Source of the DNA: Bacteroidetes bacterium HGW-Bacteroidetes-8 | GTDB lineage: Bacteria > Bacteroidota > Bacteroidia > Bacteroidales > UBA932 | Assembly (NCBI GenBank): GCA_002840895.1 | Contig: PHCZ01000012.1 | Coordinates: 1 to 41,526, forward strand | DNA length: 41,526 nucleotides | Direction of reading: 5' to 3' | Part shown: positions 34,310 to 41,526 of the stretch, in pieces | Layout of the letters: each line of letters begins with the position of its first letter | Position numbering within the stretch: the stretch's first letter is position 1 | Position numbers and translations under genes: made by a program | Notes under the pieces: generated by a model | Database searches by the model: none | Seen by the model: the letters and a program-made list of their open reading frames with translations, nothing else | What the model was told of the DNA's origin: nothing

Positions 34310-36079
34310 ATGATGGATAGATTGCTAAAGTACTTTTCCAGTCAAATGCTAAAATTATCTGAGAGCAAAATGCTTGTCTTGCTGGCATTTATTACAGGTC
34401 TTATGAGTGGATTTGCAGCAGTTTTGCTAAAAAATCTCATTCACTTTTTTGCCTGGCTTCTTAAAGGTTGGTTCAACACAACAGCAGAGAGTTCTCTCTA
34501 TCTTATTTATCCCGGAGTTGGGATGCTTATTGCATACTTGCTGGTAAGATATCTAATAAAAGAGAACATTGGACACGGTGTAACTAAAGTGCTTCTGGCA
34601 ATATCCAAGAATGATTCAAAGATAAAACCCCATAACACCTGGTCATCTATAGCAGCCAGCTCAGTTACTATCGGGTTCGGAGGTTCGGTAGGAGCCGAAG
34701 CACCAATTGTCTATACCGGAGCGGCAATTGGCTCAAATTTAGCTCGTTTAATGGGGTTGTCATATAAACATATGACAATTTTACTGGGATGCGGAGCAGC
34801 AGGTGCAGTTGCAGGTATTTTCAAGGCACCACTTGCAGGAGTTCTTTTTACTCTTGAGATCTTACTCTTTAGCATCTCAATAACCTCAATTATACCACTG
34901 CTGGTATCTGCAGTAACAGCTGCAACTGTCTCATTCATTTTTATGGGAAAAGCTGTTGTCTTTAGCAATAGTATAGAGAGCTTTAACATAGGGAATATCC
35001 CGTATTATATTTTACTCGGTATAGTATGCGGTTTTATTTCTCTCTATTTTACAAGAACAACTCTGTCTGTTGAGGATAGGTTGAAAAAAATCACAAATCC
35101 ATATAAAAGATGGATTTTAGCGTCACTATCCCTTGGCATTCTCATTTTTATCTTTCCTCCTCTTTATGGAGAAGGTTATGAGTCTCTAACCTCTCTTCTA
35201 AATGGTGATGCAAACAGTGCAATTGGCCCGAATATTTTTGGAGAGATCTTGTCCAACCAATGGTTTGTTCTAATCTTTTTTGCGGCTGTAATCTTCTTTA
35301 AAGTACTTGCAATGGCCTTTACAAATGCCGGAGGAGGGGTAGGTGGTACATTCGGCCCAACCCTTTTTATAGGCGGCGTAACAGGTTTTGTCCTCAGCAA
35401 ATTTATTAATCTAAGCGGATTTCACATATTGCCTGAGGCCAATTTTGCACTTGTAGGAATGGCCGGCCTAATGGCAGGAGTAATGCAGGCTCCACTAACT
35501 GCTATATTTCTTATTGCAGAGATTACAGGAGGTTATGTTCTTTTAATGCCCCTAATTATTACATCACTAATTTCTTTTATAACTATAAGGTCTTTCGAGC
35601 CTTACTCTATTTATACAAAGCGTATTGCCAATCAGGGTGAGCTTCTCACGCACAACAATGATAGAACAGTTCTCACCCTTCTTAAGACATCAGACCTTAT
35701 TGAGACCGATTTTCAGTCGGTATCGCCAAATGCCAATCTTGCATATCTTGTTAAATTGATAGCAAACTCAAAGAGAAACATCTTCCCTGTAGTTGATAAT
35801 AGAGGAGTTCTCCAGGGAATTATTCTTTTGGATGATATTCGCGAAATAATGTTCACAAGAGAGTTATATGAAAAAACTGAGGTGGTAAAACTAATGAAAG
35901 ATCCTCCCGATGTTGTTTCCAAAAACGAAAAAATGGACTCCGTAATGAGAAAGTTTGAAAGTTGTGGAGCTTGGAATTTACCGGTGGTTAACGATACCGG
36001 ACAATATATCGGGTTTGTTTCAAAGTCAAAAATCTTCTCTGCATACAGAGATCAATTACAACAAGTATCACATGAATAA
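34310..36079 (+). CDS. ClC-family chloride channel/transporter with CBS domains
   Basis: This 589-residue membrane protein has the ClC fold of about 18 helical segments (residues 1-430). The selectivity segment GSVGAEAPIVYTG holds Glu130 at the place of the gating glutamate in E. coli ClC (GREGP), so proton-coupled exchange is possible. FTNAGGGVGGTFGPTLFIGGV and GVMQAPLTAIFLIAEITGGY are the later family motifs. The C-terminal CBS pair (about 455-580) has segments VSPNANLAYLVKLIANSKRN and DVVSKNEKMDSVMRKFESCGAWNLPVV, which usually bind nucleotides and modulate transport. The stop overlaps the tex start by eight bases, so the two are translationally linked. Confidence 0.93.
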   Translation: MMDRLLKYFSSQMLKLSESKMLVLLAFITGLMSGFAAVLLKNLIHFFAWLLKGWFNTTAESSLYLIYPGVGMLIAYLLVRYLIKENIGHGVTKVLLAISKNDSKIKPHNTWSSIAASSVTIGFGGSVGAEAPIVYTGAAIGSNLARLMGLSYKHMTILLGCGAAGAVAGIFKAPLAGVLFTLEILLFSISITSIIPLLVSAVTAATVSFIFMGKAVVFSNSIESFNIGNIPYYILLGIVCGFISLYFTRTTLSVEDRLKKITNPYKRWILASLSLGILIFIFPPLYGEGYESLTSLLNGDANSAIGPNIFGEILSNQWFVLIFFAAVIFFKVLAMAFTNAGGGVGGTFGPTLFIGGVTGFVLSKFINLSGFHILPEANFALVGMAGLMAGVMQAPLTAIFLIAEITGGYVLLMPLIITSLISFITIRSFEPYSIYTKRIANQGELLTHNNDRTVLTLLKTSDLIETDFQSVSPNANLAYLVKLIANSKRNIFPVVDNRGVLQGIILLDDIREIMFTRELYEKTEVVKLMKDPPDVVSKNEKMDSVMRKFESCGAWNLPVVNDTGQYIGFVSKSKIFSAYRDQLQQVSHE

Positions 36080-38219
36080 AATTTATCTGGACCATATCTG
36101 TAATTCGTTATCAGTTTCAATATGGCAAGTTGAAAATTGTGTACAACTATTTGAAGAGGGTTCAACTATCCCATTTATATCAAGGTATCGCAAAGAGCGT
36201 ACTGGTGCTTTGGACGAAGTCCAGATTACAGAGATTAAGTTTCTTTTCAACAGGTTTGAGGAGCTGGACAAGAGAAAAGCTGCCATAATCAAGAGTATAG
36301 AGGATCAGGAGAGACTCACCGATGAGCTTCGGGATGAGATTGAAAAGTGTATAGACCCGAACCGATTGGAGGATATATATCTCCCTTTCAAACCAAAACG
36401 AAGAACTAAGGCAAGTATTGCACGAGAGAAGGGGCTTGAACCGCTTGCATTGCAGATACTCTCAATGTCGGTGGCAGATTGCAGTAAACTAGCAGAGAGT
36501 TTTGTAAATGAGAGTGTTTCTTCTGTAGAGGATGCCTTGCAGGGAGCGAGAGATATAATTGCAGAGAAGATTAGTGAGACTACATCTGTGAGGGAGTCGC
36601 TTAGGGCTCAGTATAACAGATATGCAAAGATAGTATCTGCACAACAGAGAGGTCTGGATTCCGATAATGAGGAGTCCAGCAAATTCAGAAACTACTTTGA
36701 TTTTAGCGGCAACATATCCAATATGCCTTCACACAGAATTCTTGCCATTTTACGTGGTTCCAGGGAGGGTCATCTTAGTATCAAACTGGAGGTAGAGAGC
36801 GATTACTCTCTCAATATGATAAAGCGAGATTTATTCAGAGATGTAAAGAGTGTCTCAAAAAGTTGCAAAACTGAGGTTGAGCTGGCAATTGAAGACTCTT
36901 ATAAAAGGTTACTACATCCGTCAATCGAGAATGAGGTGTTAAAGATGGCTAAGGAGAGGGCAGATCTTGAGTCGGTAAAGGTTTTCGGAGAGAATCTGAC
37001 AGCCCTTTTGCTTGCGCCTCCTGTTGGGCAAAAGAGAGTACTTGCAATTGATCCTGGTTTTAGGACTGGTTGCAAGGTGGTCTGTTTGGGAGCTCAGGGA
37101 GAGCTTCTCCATAACGATACAATCTACCCTCATCCGCCTGTTAACGAAAAGATTCAGGCTATTAAAAAAATATCAAATCTGGTTGAGGCCTACAAAATAG
37201 AGATTATTGCAATAGGGGATGGGACGGCTAGCAGAGATACCGAAAGCTTTATTAAAAAGATACCTCTTCCACAAGGTATTCAGGTATACTCGGTAAGTGA
37301 AGATGGGGCATCTATCTACTCGGCATCCCCGGTTGCCAGAGAGGAGTTTCCGGACTACGATGTGACTGTCAGGGGTGCAATCTCTATAGGTAGGAGGGTG
37401 ATGGACCCTTTGGCCGAGTTGGTTAAGATTGATCCAAAATCTTTAGGAGTTGGTCAATATCAGCACGATATAGATCAAACTCTGCTCAAAGAGATGCTGG
37501 ACAACACAGTTGTGAGTTGTGTCAACAAGGTGGGGGTTAATCTAAATACTGCCAGTAAACATCTCTTAAGTTATGTCTCAGGGATAGGGCCATCTATTGC
37601 TCAGAATATTGTCGATTTCAGAGGTGAGAATGGCCCTTTTAAATCAAGAGTAGAACTTCTTAAGGTCAAGAGGTTGGGTTCAAAAGTTTTTGAACAGAGT
37701 GCCGGTTTCTTAAGAATTCCTGATTCTGTTCACCCGCTTGACAATACAGCTGTTCACCCCGAGAGATACTCTCTGGTTGAGAAGATGGCAAAAGATATCA
37801 ATAAGAGTGTCAAGGAGCTGGTAGCTCAGGGAGAGACTCGTACATCTATTGATATAAAGAGGTATGTTAGCGAAGAGGTTGGTCTGCCAACTCTTAATGA
37901 CATTATGGATGAACTTGCAAAACCAGGCAGAGACCCCAGAAGGGTTGCCAAGGTGATGGAGTTTGCCAGTGATGTTCACTCAATTGAAGATCTTAAAGTC
38001 GGTATGGTTCTGCCCGGAATTGTAACCAATATTACTAACTTCGGAGCTTTTGTAGATATCGGAATAAAACAGGATGGTTTGATTCATATCTCTCAGATGG
38101 CAGATAAATTTATCTCTTCACCATCTGATGTTGTAAAATTGCAGCAACATCTAATGGTCAAGATTCAGGATGTAGACTTAAAAAGGGGGAGGATACAACT
38201 TACTCTGAAAGGGCTTTAG
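36072..38219 (+). CDS. tex: Tex family transcription accessory protein
   Basis: This 715-residue RNA-binding protein acts on transcription, as an elongation or processing factor, in many bacteria. An N-terminal helical domain (CQLFEEGSTIPFISRYRKERTGALDEVQI region, about 20-50) starts the protein. A YqgF-like RNase H fold follows, with VLAIDPGFRTGCKVV near 323. Next are helix-hairpin-helix repeats (SGIGPSIAQNIVDFRGENGPF). A C-terminal S1 RNA-binding domain begins near 642 (VGMVLPGIVTNITNFGAFVDIG). I chose the ATG at 36072 because it matches the family start; the frame is open further upstream only within clc. It overlaps clc by eight bases and the convergent permease by 20. Confidence 0.95.
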   Translation: MNKIYLDHICNSLSVSIWQVENCVQLFEEGSTIPFISRYRKERTGALDEVQITEIKFLFNRFEELDKRKAAIIKSIEDQERLTDELRDEIEKCIDPNRLEDIYLPFKPKRRTKASIAREKGLEPLALQILSMSVADCSKLAESFVNESVSSVEDALQGARDIIAEKISETTSVRESLRAQYNRYAKIVSAQQRGLDSDNEESSKFRNYFDFSGNISNMPSHRILAILRGSREGHLSIKLEVESDYSLNMIKRDLFRDVKSVSKSCKTEVELAIEDSYKRLLHPSIENEVLKMAKERADLESVKVFGENLTALLLAPPVGQKRVLAIDPGFRTGCKVVCLGAQGELLHNDTIYPHPPVNEKIQAIKKISNLVEAYKIEIIAIGDGTASRDTESFIKKIPLPQGIQVYSVSEDGASIYSASPVAREEFPDYDVTVRGAISIGRRVMDPLAELVKIDPKSLGVGQYQHDIDQTLLKEMLDNTVVSCVNKVGVNLNTASKHLLSYVSGIGPSIAQNIVDFRGENGPFKSRVELLKVKRLGSKVFEQSAGFLRIPDSVHPLDNTAVHPERYSLVEKMAKDINKSVKELVAQGETRTSIDIKRYVSEEVGLPTLNDIMDELAKPGRDPRRVAKVMEFASDVHSIEDLKVGMVLPGIVTNITNFGAFVDIGIKQDGLIHISQMADKFISSPSDVVKLQQHLMVKIQDVDLKRGRIQLTLKGL

Positions 38220-39105
38220 ATTTTTTCTGTCGTTGGGCTACAATAACCCCTATTACAACAATTACTATTCCTGCAACTTTTCTTGTATTCATTGTGTCGT
38301 GCCCTATCATATAGGCACCAAATGCAGATACTACCGGAACAAGTGCGGTAAATATGTTTGTTCTGGCAATTCCAAGCTCTTTCAGAGCTGTTATAAAGAG
38401 GATAAAAGCAACTCCGGAACATAATACAGCCAAATAGATCAAAGGCATTACAACATCTGCAGTGAGTGATGAAGTAGAAAAGGTAGAGTAGTCGTTGTAG
38501 AGGAAAAAAGGTAGGAAGTATATTGCTCCAAGGATGTGTTGATAAGTTACAATAGTATAACTGTTGTATGTGTTTGCCAGCCTTTTTACTACCACTGAGT
38601 ACCCTACTGCAGCAAAGACTGCAATAAAAAGCAATATAATACCTGCATAGTGTGAAACATCTATGCCCCCGTTCTGAAATACGACCAGAAGGATTCCTGG
38701 AAGAGTTATTGAGATACCAAAGATATTTATTGCGCTTATCTTCTCTTTATAGAAAAGTAGACCTGCCACCAGTGCAAAAATCGGTATTGTTGATATAATT
38801 ATTGATCCGAGGGTAGGGGAGTTAATTATTTTAAGCCCGAAAGTTTCGCCAATAAAGTATATAAATGGCTCAAGCAGTACAAGAAGAATAAACCACCATC
38901 TATCTTTTTTTGCAATTTTCTGAATTTTTCTCATTGAAAATGAGATTACTGACAACACAATAGCAGCAATGAGCATTCTGAAGAAAACCAAAGAGTAGAC
39001 AGGGAAATTTTGTAAGAGAAGAGAGTTGGTCCAGATAAATGAAAAACCCCAGAGTATGACTGCCGTACAAACTGAGATGTAGATAAGCACTTTTTTACTA
39101 AACAT
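38200..39105 (-). CDS. EamA/DMT-family permease
   Basis: This 301-residue polytopic membrane protein has ten predicted helices in two EamA repeats. Repeat 1 ends near GLKIINSPTLGSIIISTIPIFALVAGLLFYKEKIS, and repeat 2 ends with TALVPVVSAFGAYMIGHDTMNTRKVAGIVIVVIGVI, followed by a basic tail. The substrate is unknown. I chose the ATG at 39105; a TTG at 39111 is also open. The start overlaps the pyrC stop by eight bases, pointing to translational coupling within the glycosyltransferase-pyrC-permease run. Its 3' end overlaps tex by 20 bases. Confidence 0.85.
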   Translation of the reverse strand: MFSKKVLIYISVCTAVILWGFSFIWTNSLLLQNFPVYSLVFFRMLIAAIVLSVISFSMRKIQKIAKKDRWWFILLVLLEPFIYFIGETFGLKIINSPTLGSIIISTIPIFALVAGLLFYKEKISAINIFGISITLPGILLVVFQNGGIDVSHYAGIILLFIAVFAAVGYSVVVKRLANTYNSYTIVTYQHILGAIYFLPFFLYNDYSTFSTSSLTADVVMPLIYLAVLCSGVAFILFITALKELGIARTNIFTALVPVVSAFGAYMIGHDTMNTRKVAGIVIVVIGVIVAQRQKKSKALSE

Positions 39106-40447
39106 ATTCAAATTTCAATTTCCTGCCGGTTTTTTCTCCGGTTAGTTTTCCATTTTTAACAACCTGCTGTCCATTTACAAAAGTGTGAATTACAGATGCA
39201 CCGAATATCCTTCCCTCAAAAGGCGACCATCCGCACAAATACGCAGGATTTTTTGTACTCTCTCCATCTGGTTTATTCATATCTACTATTGCAATATCTG
39301 CATAGTAACCCTCTCTGATATAGCCTCTTTTGGAGACTTTAAAATTATCTGCAGGTGAGTGGCACATTCTGTCCACTACCTCCTCCTTTGTGAATATTCC
39401 ATATTTGACTAAATCAAGCATTATCTGCAGAGAGTGTTGGACAAGTGGTAGTCCGGACGGGGCATTTAAATATCCTCTAGCTTTCTCCTCTTTGGTGTGA
39501 GGGGCGTGATCGGTTGCAACAACCCTGATAACTCCCTCTTTAACAGCTTTTATGATTGCATCTCTATCTCTGCCCTCCTTAACGGATGGGTTACATTTCA
39601 TCTTACTACCCATCGTATCATACATTGTATTATCAAGCAACATATAGTGGACACACACCTCACCGGTAATCTTTGGGGAGATTTGAGAGGCCCTCTTTAT
39701 CATCTCAATCTCCTCTTCTGTACTGATATGAAGAAGATGGAGCCTGCTGTTATGTCTTAAGGCAAGGTCTATTGCTATCTTTGATGACTCTATACAGGAG
39801 TTGCGGTCACGTATCAAGTAGTGCTCGCTAAACGGGATATTGCTCTCTCCATATCTCTCAATTGCTTTAGCAAGGTTTTTTTTAATAATGGGCTCATATT
39901 CACAATGTGTTGCAATTAGAAGAGGCGACTGGGAGAATATCTGTTCAAGAGATTCCGGGTTGTCTACCAGTATATTGCCTGTTGAAGAACCCATAAATAC
40001 TTTAAGTCCGCAAATTTCAGACGGGTCGGCTAATCTAATCTCTTCAATATTATCATTGGTAGCACCAAGATAGAATGAGTAGTTTGCGTATGACTCTCTG
40101 GAAGCAATGCTATCTTTAAACCTGATTGATTCAACTGTTGAAGAGGGGGGAGTGTTGTTAGGCATATCCATATAGGAGGTTACTCCTCCCAGTACAGCTG
40201 CACCACTTTCACTTGATATTGTTCCTTTATTTGTGTTTCCCGGCTCGCGAAAATGAACCTGGTCGTCAATAACCCCCGGAATCACCAACATACCTGTGGC
40301 ATTAATTATTATATCTGCTTCTGGAAGTGGCTCACCATCCTGAATAATTCTCTCAATTTTGTCATTCACCAATAATAGAGCACAACTCAATGAGCAACCC
40401 TCATTAACTATTGTGCCGTTTTTAATAAGAGTGGTGTTTCTACTCAT
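39098..40447 (-). CDS. pyrC: Dihydroorotase
   Basis: This 449-residue amidohydrolase makes dihydroorotate from carbamoyl-aspartate in pyrimidine synthesis. The TIM-barrel metal-site motifs are mostly present: the carboxylated-Lys candidate Lys149 in LKVFMGSSTGN, His181 in ATHCEYE, His240 in LLHIS and Asp313 in ATDHAPH. The first motif, usually D-x-H-x-H, reads IDDQVHFREPG, so Gln63 replaces the first His while His65 remains. I recall the same wording in other Bacteroidetes dihydroorotases, so it is probably lineage-wide and functional. A hydantoinase or allantoinase is the alternative, but the MGSS and REPG wording favours PyrC. It lies 23 bases after the glycosyltransferase gene. Confidence 0.92.
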   Translation of the reverse strand: MSRNTTLIKNGTIVNEGCSLSCALLLVNDKIERIIQDGEPLPEADIIINATGMLVIPGVIDDQVHFREPGNTNKGTISSESGAAVLGGVTSYMDMPNNTPPSSTVESIRFKDSIASRESYANYSFYLGATNDNIEEIRLADPSEICGLKVFMGSSTGNILVDNPESLEQIFSQSPLLIATHCEYEPIIKKNLAKAIERYGESNIPFSEHYLIRDRNSCIESSKIAIDLALRHNSRLHLLHISTEEEIEMIKRASQISPKITGEVCVHYMLLDNTMYDTMGSKMKCNPSVKEGRDRDAIIKAVKEGVIRVVATDHAPHTKEEKARGYLNAPSGLPLVQHSLQIMLDLVKYGIFTKEEVVDRMCHSPADNFKVSKRGYIREGYYADIAIVDMNKPDGESTKNPAYLCGWSPFEGRIFGASVIHTFVNGQQVVKNGKLTGEKTGRKLKFEYV

Positions 40448-40470
40448 AGATTTGATCTTTTATCGAGTGA

Positions 40471-41211
40471 TTATGAGAAGGATTTATTTTTTATTGCCCT
40501 TATTTTTCTGAATTTCATCTTTATAACACCCCAAAATGCCTCTCCGAATATTCCGCTGTTCATTTTTGAGGTTCCCTCTGTTCTGTCGATAAAAATTATA
40601 GGAACCTCCTTTATTTTGAATCCCAATTTGTATGTTGTATACTTCATCTCAATCTGGAATCCATACCCCCTCATCCGTACCTTGTCAAGATCAATTGTAG
40701 TTAGAACAACCCGTCTATAGCACTTAAAACCTGCAGTTGTGTCAAAAATATTCATTCCAAGCACACTTCTTACATATTTAGAGGCAAAATAGGACATAAC
40801 AACCCTTCCAATTGGCCAGTTAATAACACTTACCCCATTGCAGTATCGTGAACCAATTGCCAGATCTGCTCCTTCTGCACAAGCTTTGTATAGTCTGGGC
40901 AGATCTTCGGGGTTATGGGAAAAATCTGCATCCATCTCAAAAATGTAGTTATAACTCCTCTCTAAAGACCATTTAAACCCGGCAATATACGCAGATCCAA
41001 GACCGGACTTTTCTCTCCTCTCAAGTATGAAAAGTGAGTCAGAGAAATCTTGCTGTAACTTTTTGACAATGTTAGCTGTGCCGTCAGGAGATCCGTCATC
41101 TACAATAAGGATATGAAATCTCTCATTCAGGCCGTAAATTGCCCGGATGATTTTTTCTATGTTCTCTTTTTCGTTGTAGGTGGGGATTATTACAATTTTG
41201 TCGGATTCCAT
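40471..41211 (-). CDS. Family 2 glycosyltransferase, polyprenol monophosphomannose synthase-like
   Basis: This 246-residue GT-A enzyme is predicted to transfer a sugar, probably mannose, from a nucleotide sugar to polyprenyl phosphate on the inner face of the membrane. Motifs are IIPTYNEKENIEKII (8-22), VDDGSPDGT (37-45), GLGSAYIAGFKW (70-81) and the metal-binding DAD in FEMDADFSHNPED (91-103). The RMRGYGFQIEMKY and IFIDRTEGTSKM stretches near the C-terminus match Dpm1-type enzymes. No C-terminal transmembrane helices are present, so it is the soluble form. It is the first gene of the run that continues into pyrC and a permease. Confidence 0.92.
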   Translation of the reverse strand: MESDKIVIIPTYNEKENIEKIIRAIYGLNERFHILIVDDGSPDGTANIVKKLQQDFSDSLFILERREKSGLGSAYIAGFKWSLERSYNYIFEMDADFSHNPEDLPRLYKACAEGADLAIGSRYCNGVSVINWPIGRVVMSYFASKYVRSVLGMNIFDTTAGFKCYRRVVLTTIDLDKVRMRGYGFQIEMKYTTYKLGFKIKEVPIIFIDRTEGTSKMNSGIFGEAFWGVIKMKFRKIRAIKNKSFS

Positions 41212-41235
41212 AATGAATATTAGCTATTATAGCGT

Positions 41236-41243
41236 CAAAGGTA
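41236..41243 (-). promoter_or_regulatory. -7 box upstream of the glycosyltransferase gene
   Basis: TACCTTTG on the minus strand is a perfect TAnnTTTG match 24 bases before the ATG at 41211. The only TTTG upstream is about 11 bases away, which is too close for a -33 element. Confidence 0.4.
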
Positions 41244-41368
41244 TGAATTATTATCAAATAATTATTTCTCTCAGTTTAAATAAAACAGGGCCATATCTCT
41301 ATATAAAGTAGGTATTAGTTTTTAATAGAGAAAATTGTTGTTTTTTAATGAAAAAAAGGAGCAATTTA

Positions 41369-41399
41369 TTTGCAATAATGGAAAAGATGCTTACCTTTG
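41369..41399 (+). promoter_or_regulatory. Strong promoter, probably of an rRNA operon
   Basis: TTTG (41369-41372), 19 bases, then the perfect -7 box TACCTTTG (41392-41399). The bases just after it (GCACTCCC, AAACGGAA) are nearly the same as those after the tRNA-Lys promoter, as expected for stable-RNA promoters. The stretch 41212-41368 upstream is AT-rich; apart from the -7 box of the glycosyltransferase gene at 41236-41243, I see nothing definable in it. Confidence 0.75.
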
Positions 41400-41526
41400 C
41401 ACTCCCCAAACGGAACGGGGTCATGCCTGGGAGGGTATTGAAAGTAGTAGATCTTTGAAAAATATTGAAAGACAAGTACAATTTAAAGTAGTACAATAAA
41501 GAGTAGAGCGTTAGTTCTTTTGAATT
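41400..41526 (+). other. Probable leader of an rRNA operon (continues past the window)
   Basis: The sequence starts with a small GC-rich hairpin (CCCC at 41404-41407 with GGGG at 41417-41420; a competing pairing is CTCCC with GGGAG further on). It continues with GATCTTTGAAAA, which resembles a boxA-type antitermination signal, then AT-rich sequence with repeated ATTGAAAG and AGTACAAT. This matches my memory of the region before 16S rRNA in Bacteroidetes. The 16S gene itself is not inside the window, and no convincing reading frame is present. Confidence 0.55.

Noticed and set aside
41299-41496. A 65-codon minus-strand reading frame across the putative rRNA leader
   Set aside because: It runs against a strong stable-RNA promoter and leader, has no family-like sequence, and is best explained as chance in AT-rich DNA.
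1-41526. CRISPR arrays, insertion sequences, prophage genes or a multi-gene defence or secretion system
   Set aside because: No regular repeat-spacer pattern, transposase, integrase or characteristic effector was seen; nearly all of the window is filled with recognisable core genes. Only the gene at 200-1030 has phage-like relatives.

Overview
The window looks like a chromosomal housekeeping segment from a Bacteroidetes bacterium, most likely order Bacteroidales, with low to moderate GC content. Several observations support this. The promoters follow the Bacteroidetes consensus (TTTG, 19-20 bases, TAnnTTTG) rather than the E. coli -35/-10 pattern. The primary sigma factor is the short form without region 1.1. 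There is an S46 dipeptidyl-peptidase, a single-RRM RNA-binding protein, a dihydroorotase with the IDDQVHF motif, and the neighbourhoods clpC<>gyrA-TPR, dnaN-exonuclease and htrA-rpoD. I cannot resolve the genus; the ptb-buk pair points to an acid-producing anaerobe.

Layout. 1-1030: tRNA-Lys(UUU) on the minus strand and a protein resembling phage homing-endonuclease relatives. 977-11183: clpC (minus) diverges from gyrA and a periplasmic TPR protein. An AI-2E family permease (minus), a DPP11-type S46 peptidase (plus) and an RRM protein (minus) follow. 11285-15233: a PurF-like protein lacking the catalytic cysteine (minus), an EamA permease (plus) and a ComEC-type membrane protein (minus). 15353-18574: ackA, ptb and buk, an acyl-phosphate/ATP module. 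18596-25406: an orphan TroA-type binding protein, a BaiN/HI0933-type flavoprotein, a DnaQ-like exonuclease with dnaN, then htrA and the primary sigma factor. 25424-33776: an M3 peptidase lipoprotein, a K+/H+-type antiporter, a Na+/alanine symporter, argS and a YgiQ-type radical SAM protein. 33846-38219: a small acidic-tailed protein, a ClC channel/transporter with CBS domains, and tex. 38200-41211: a minus-strand run of polyprenol-phosphate mannosyltransferase-like glycosyltransferase, pyrC and a second EamA permease. The last ~160 bases contain a strong promoter and a leader that looks like the start of an rRNA operon beyond the window.

The genes are mostly independent core functions: replication and topology (gyrA, dnaN, exonuclease), transcription (sigma factor, Tex), translation (argS, tRNA-Lys), proteostasis (ClpC, HtrA, DPP11, M3 peptidase), acid fermentation (ackA-ptb-buk), pyrimidine synthesis (pyrC) and membrane transport. 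I found no CRISPR array, IS element, prophage, toxin-antitoxin pair or recognisable defence island, and no clear candidate for a new multi-gene system. The most interesting points are smaller: a degenerate homing-endonuclease-like gene beside a tRNA whose 3' end contains the terminator of clpC on the other strand; a near-identical promoter-proximal sequence at the tRNA and the putative rRNA operon; a PurF paralogue without its glutaminase nucleophile; and a dihydroorotase in which the first His of the metal motif is Gln.
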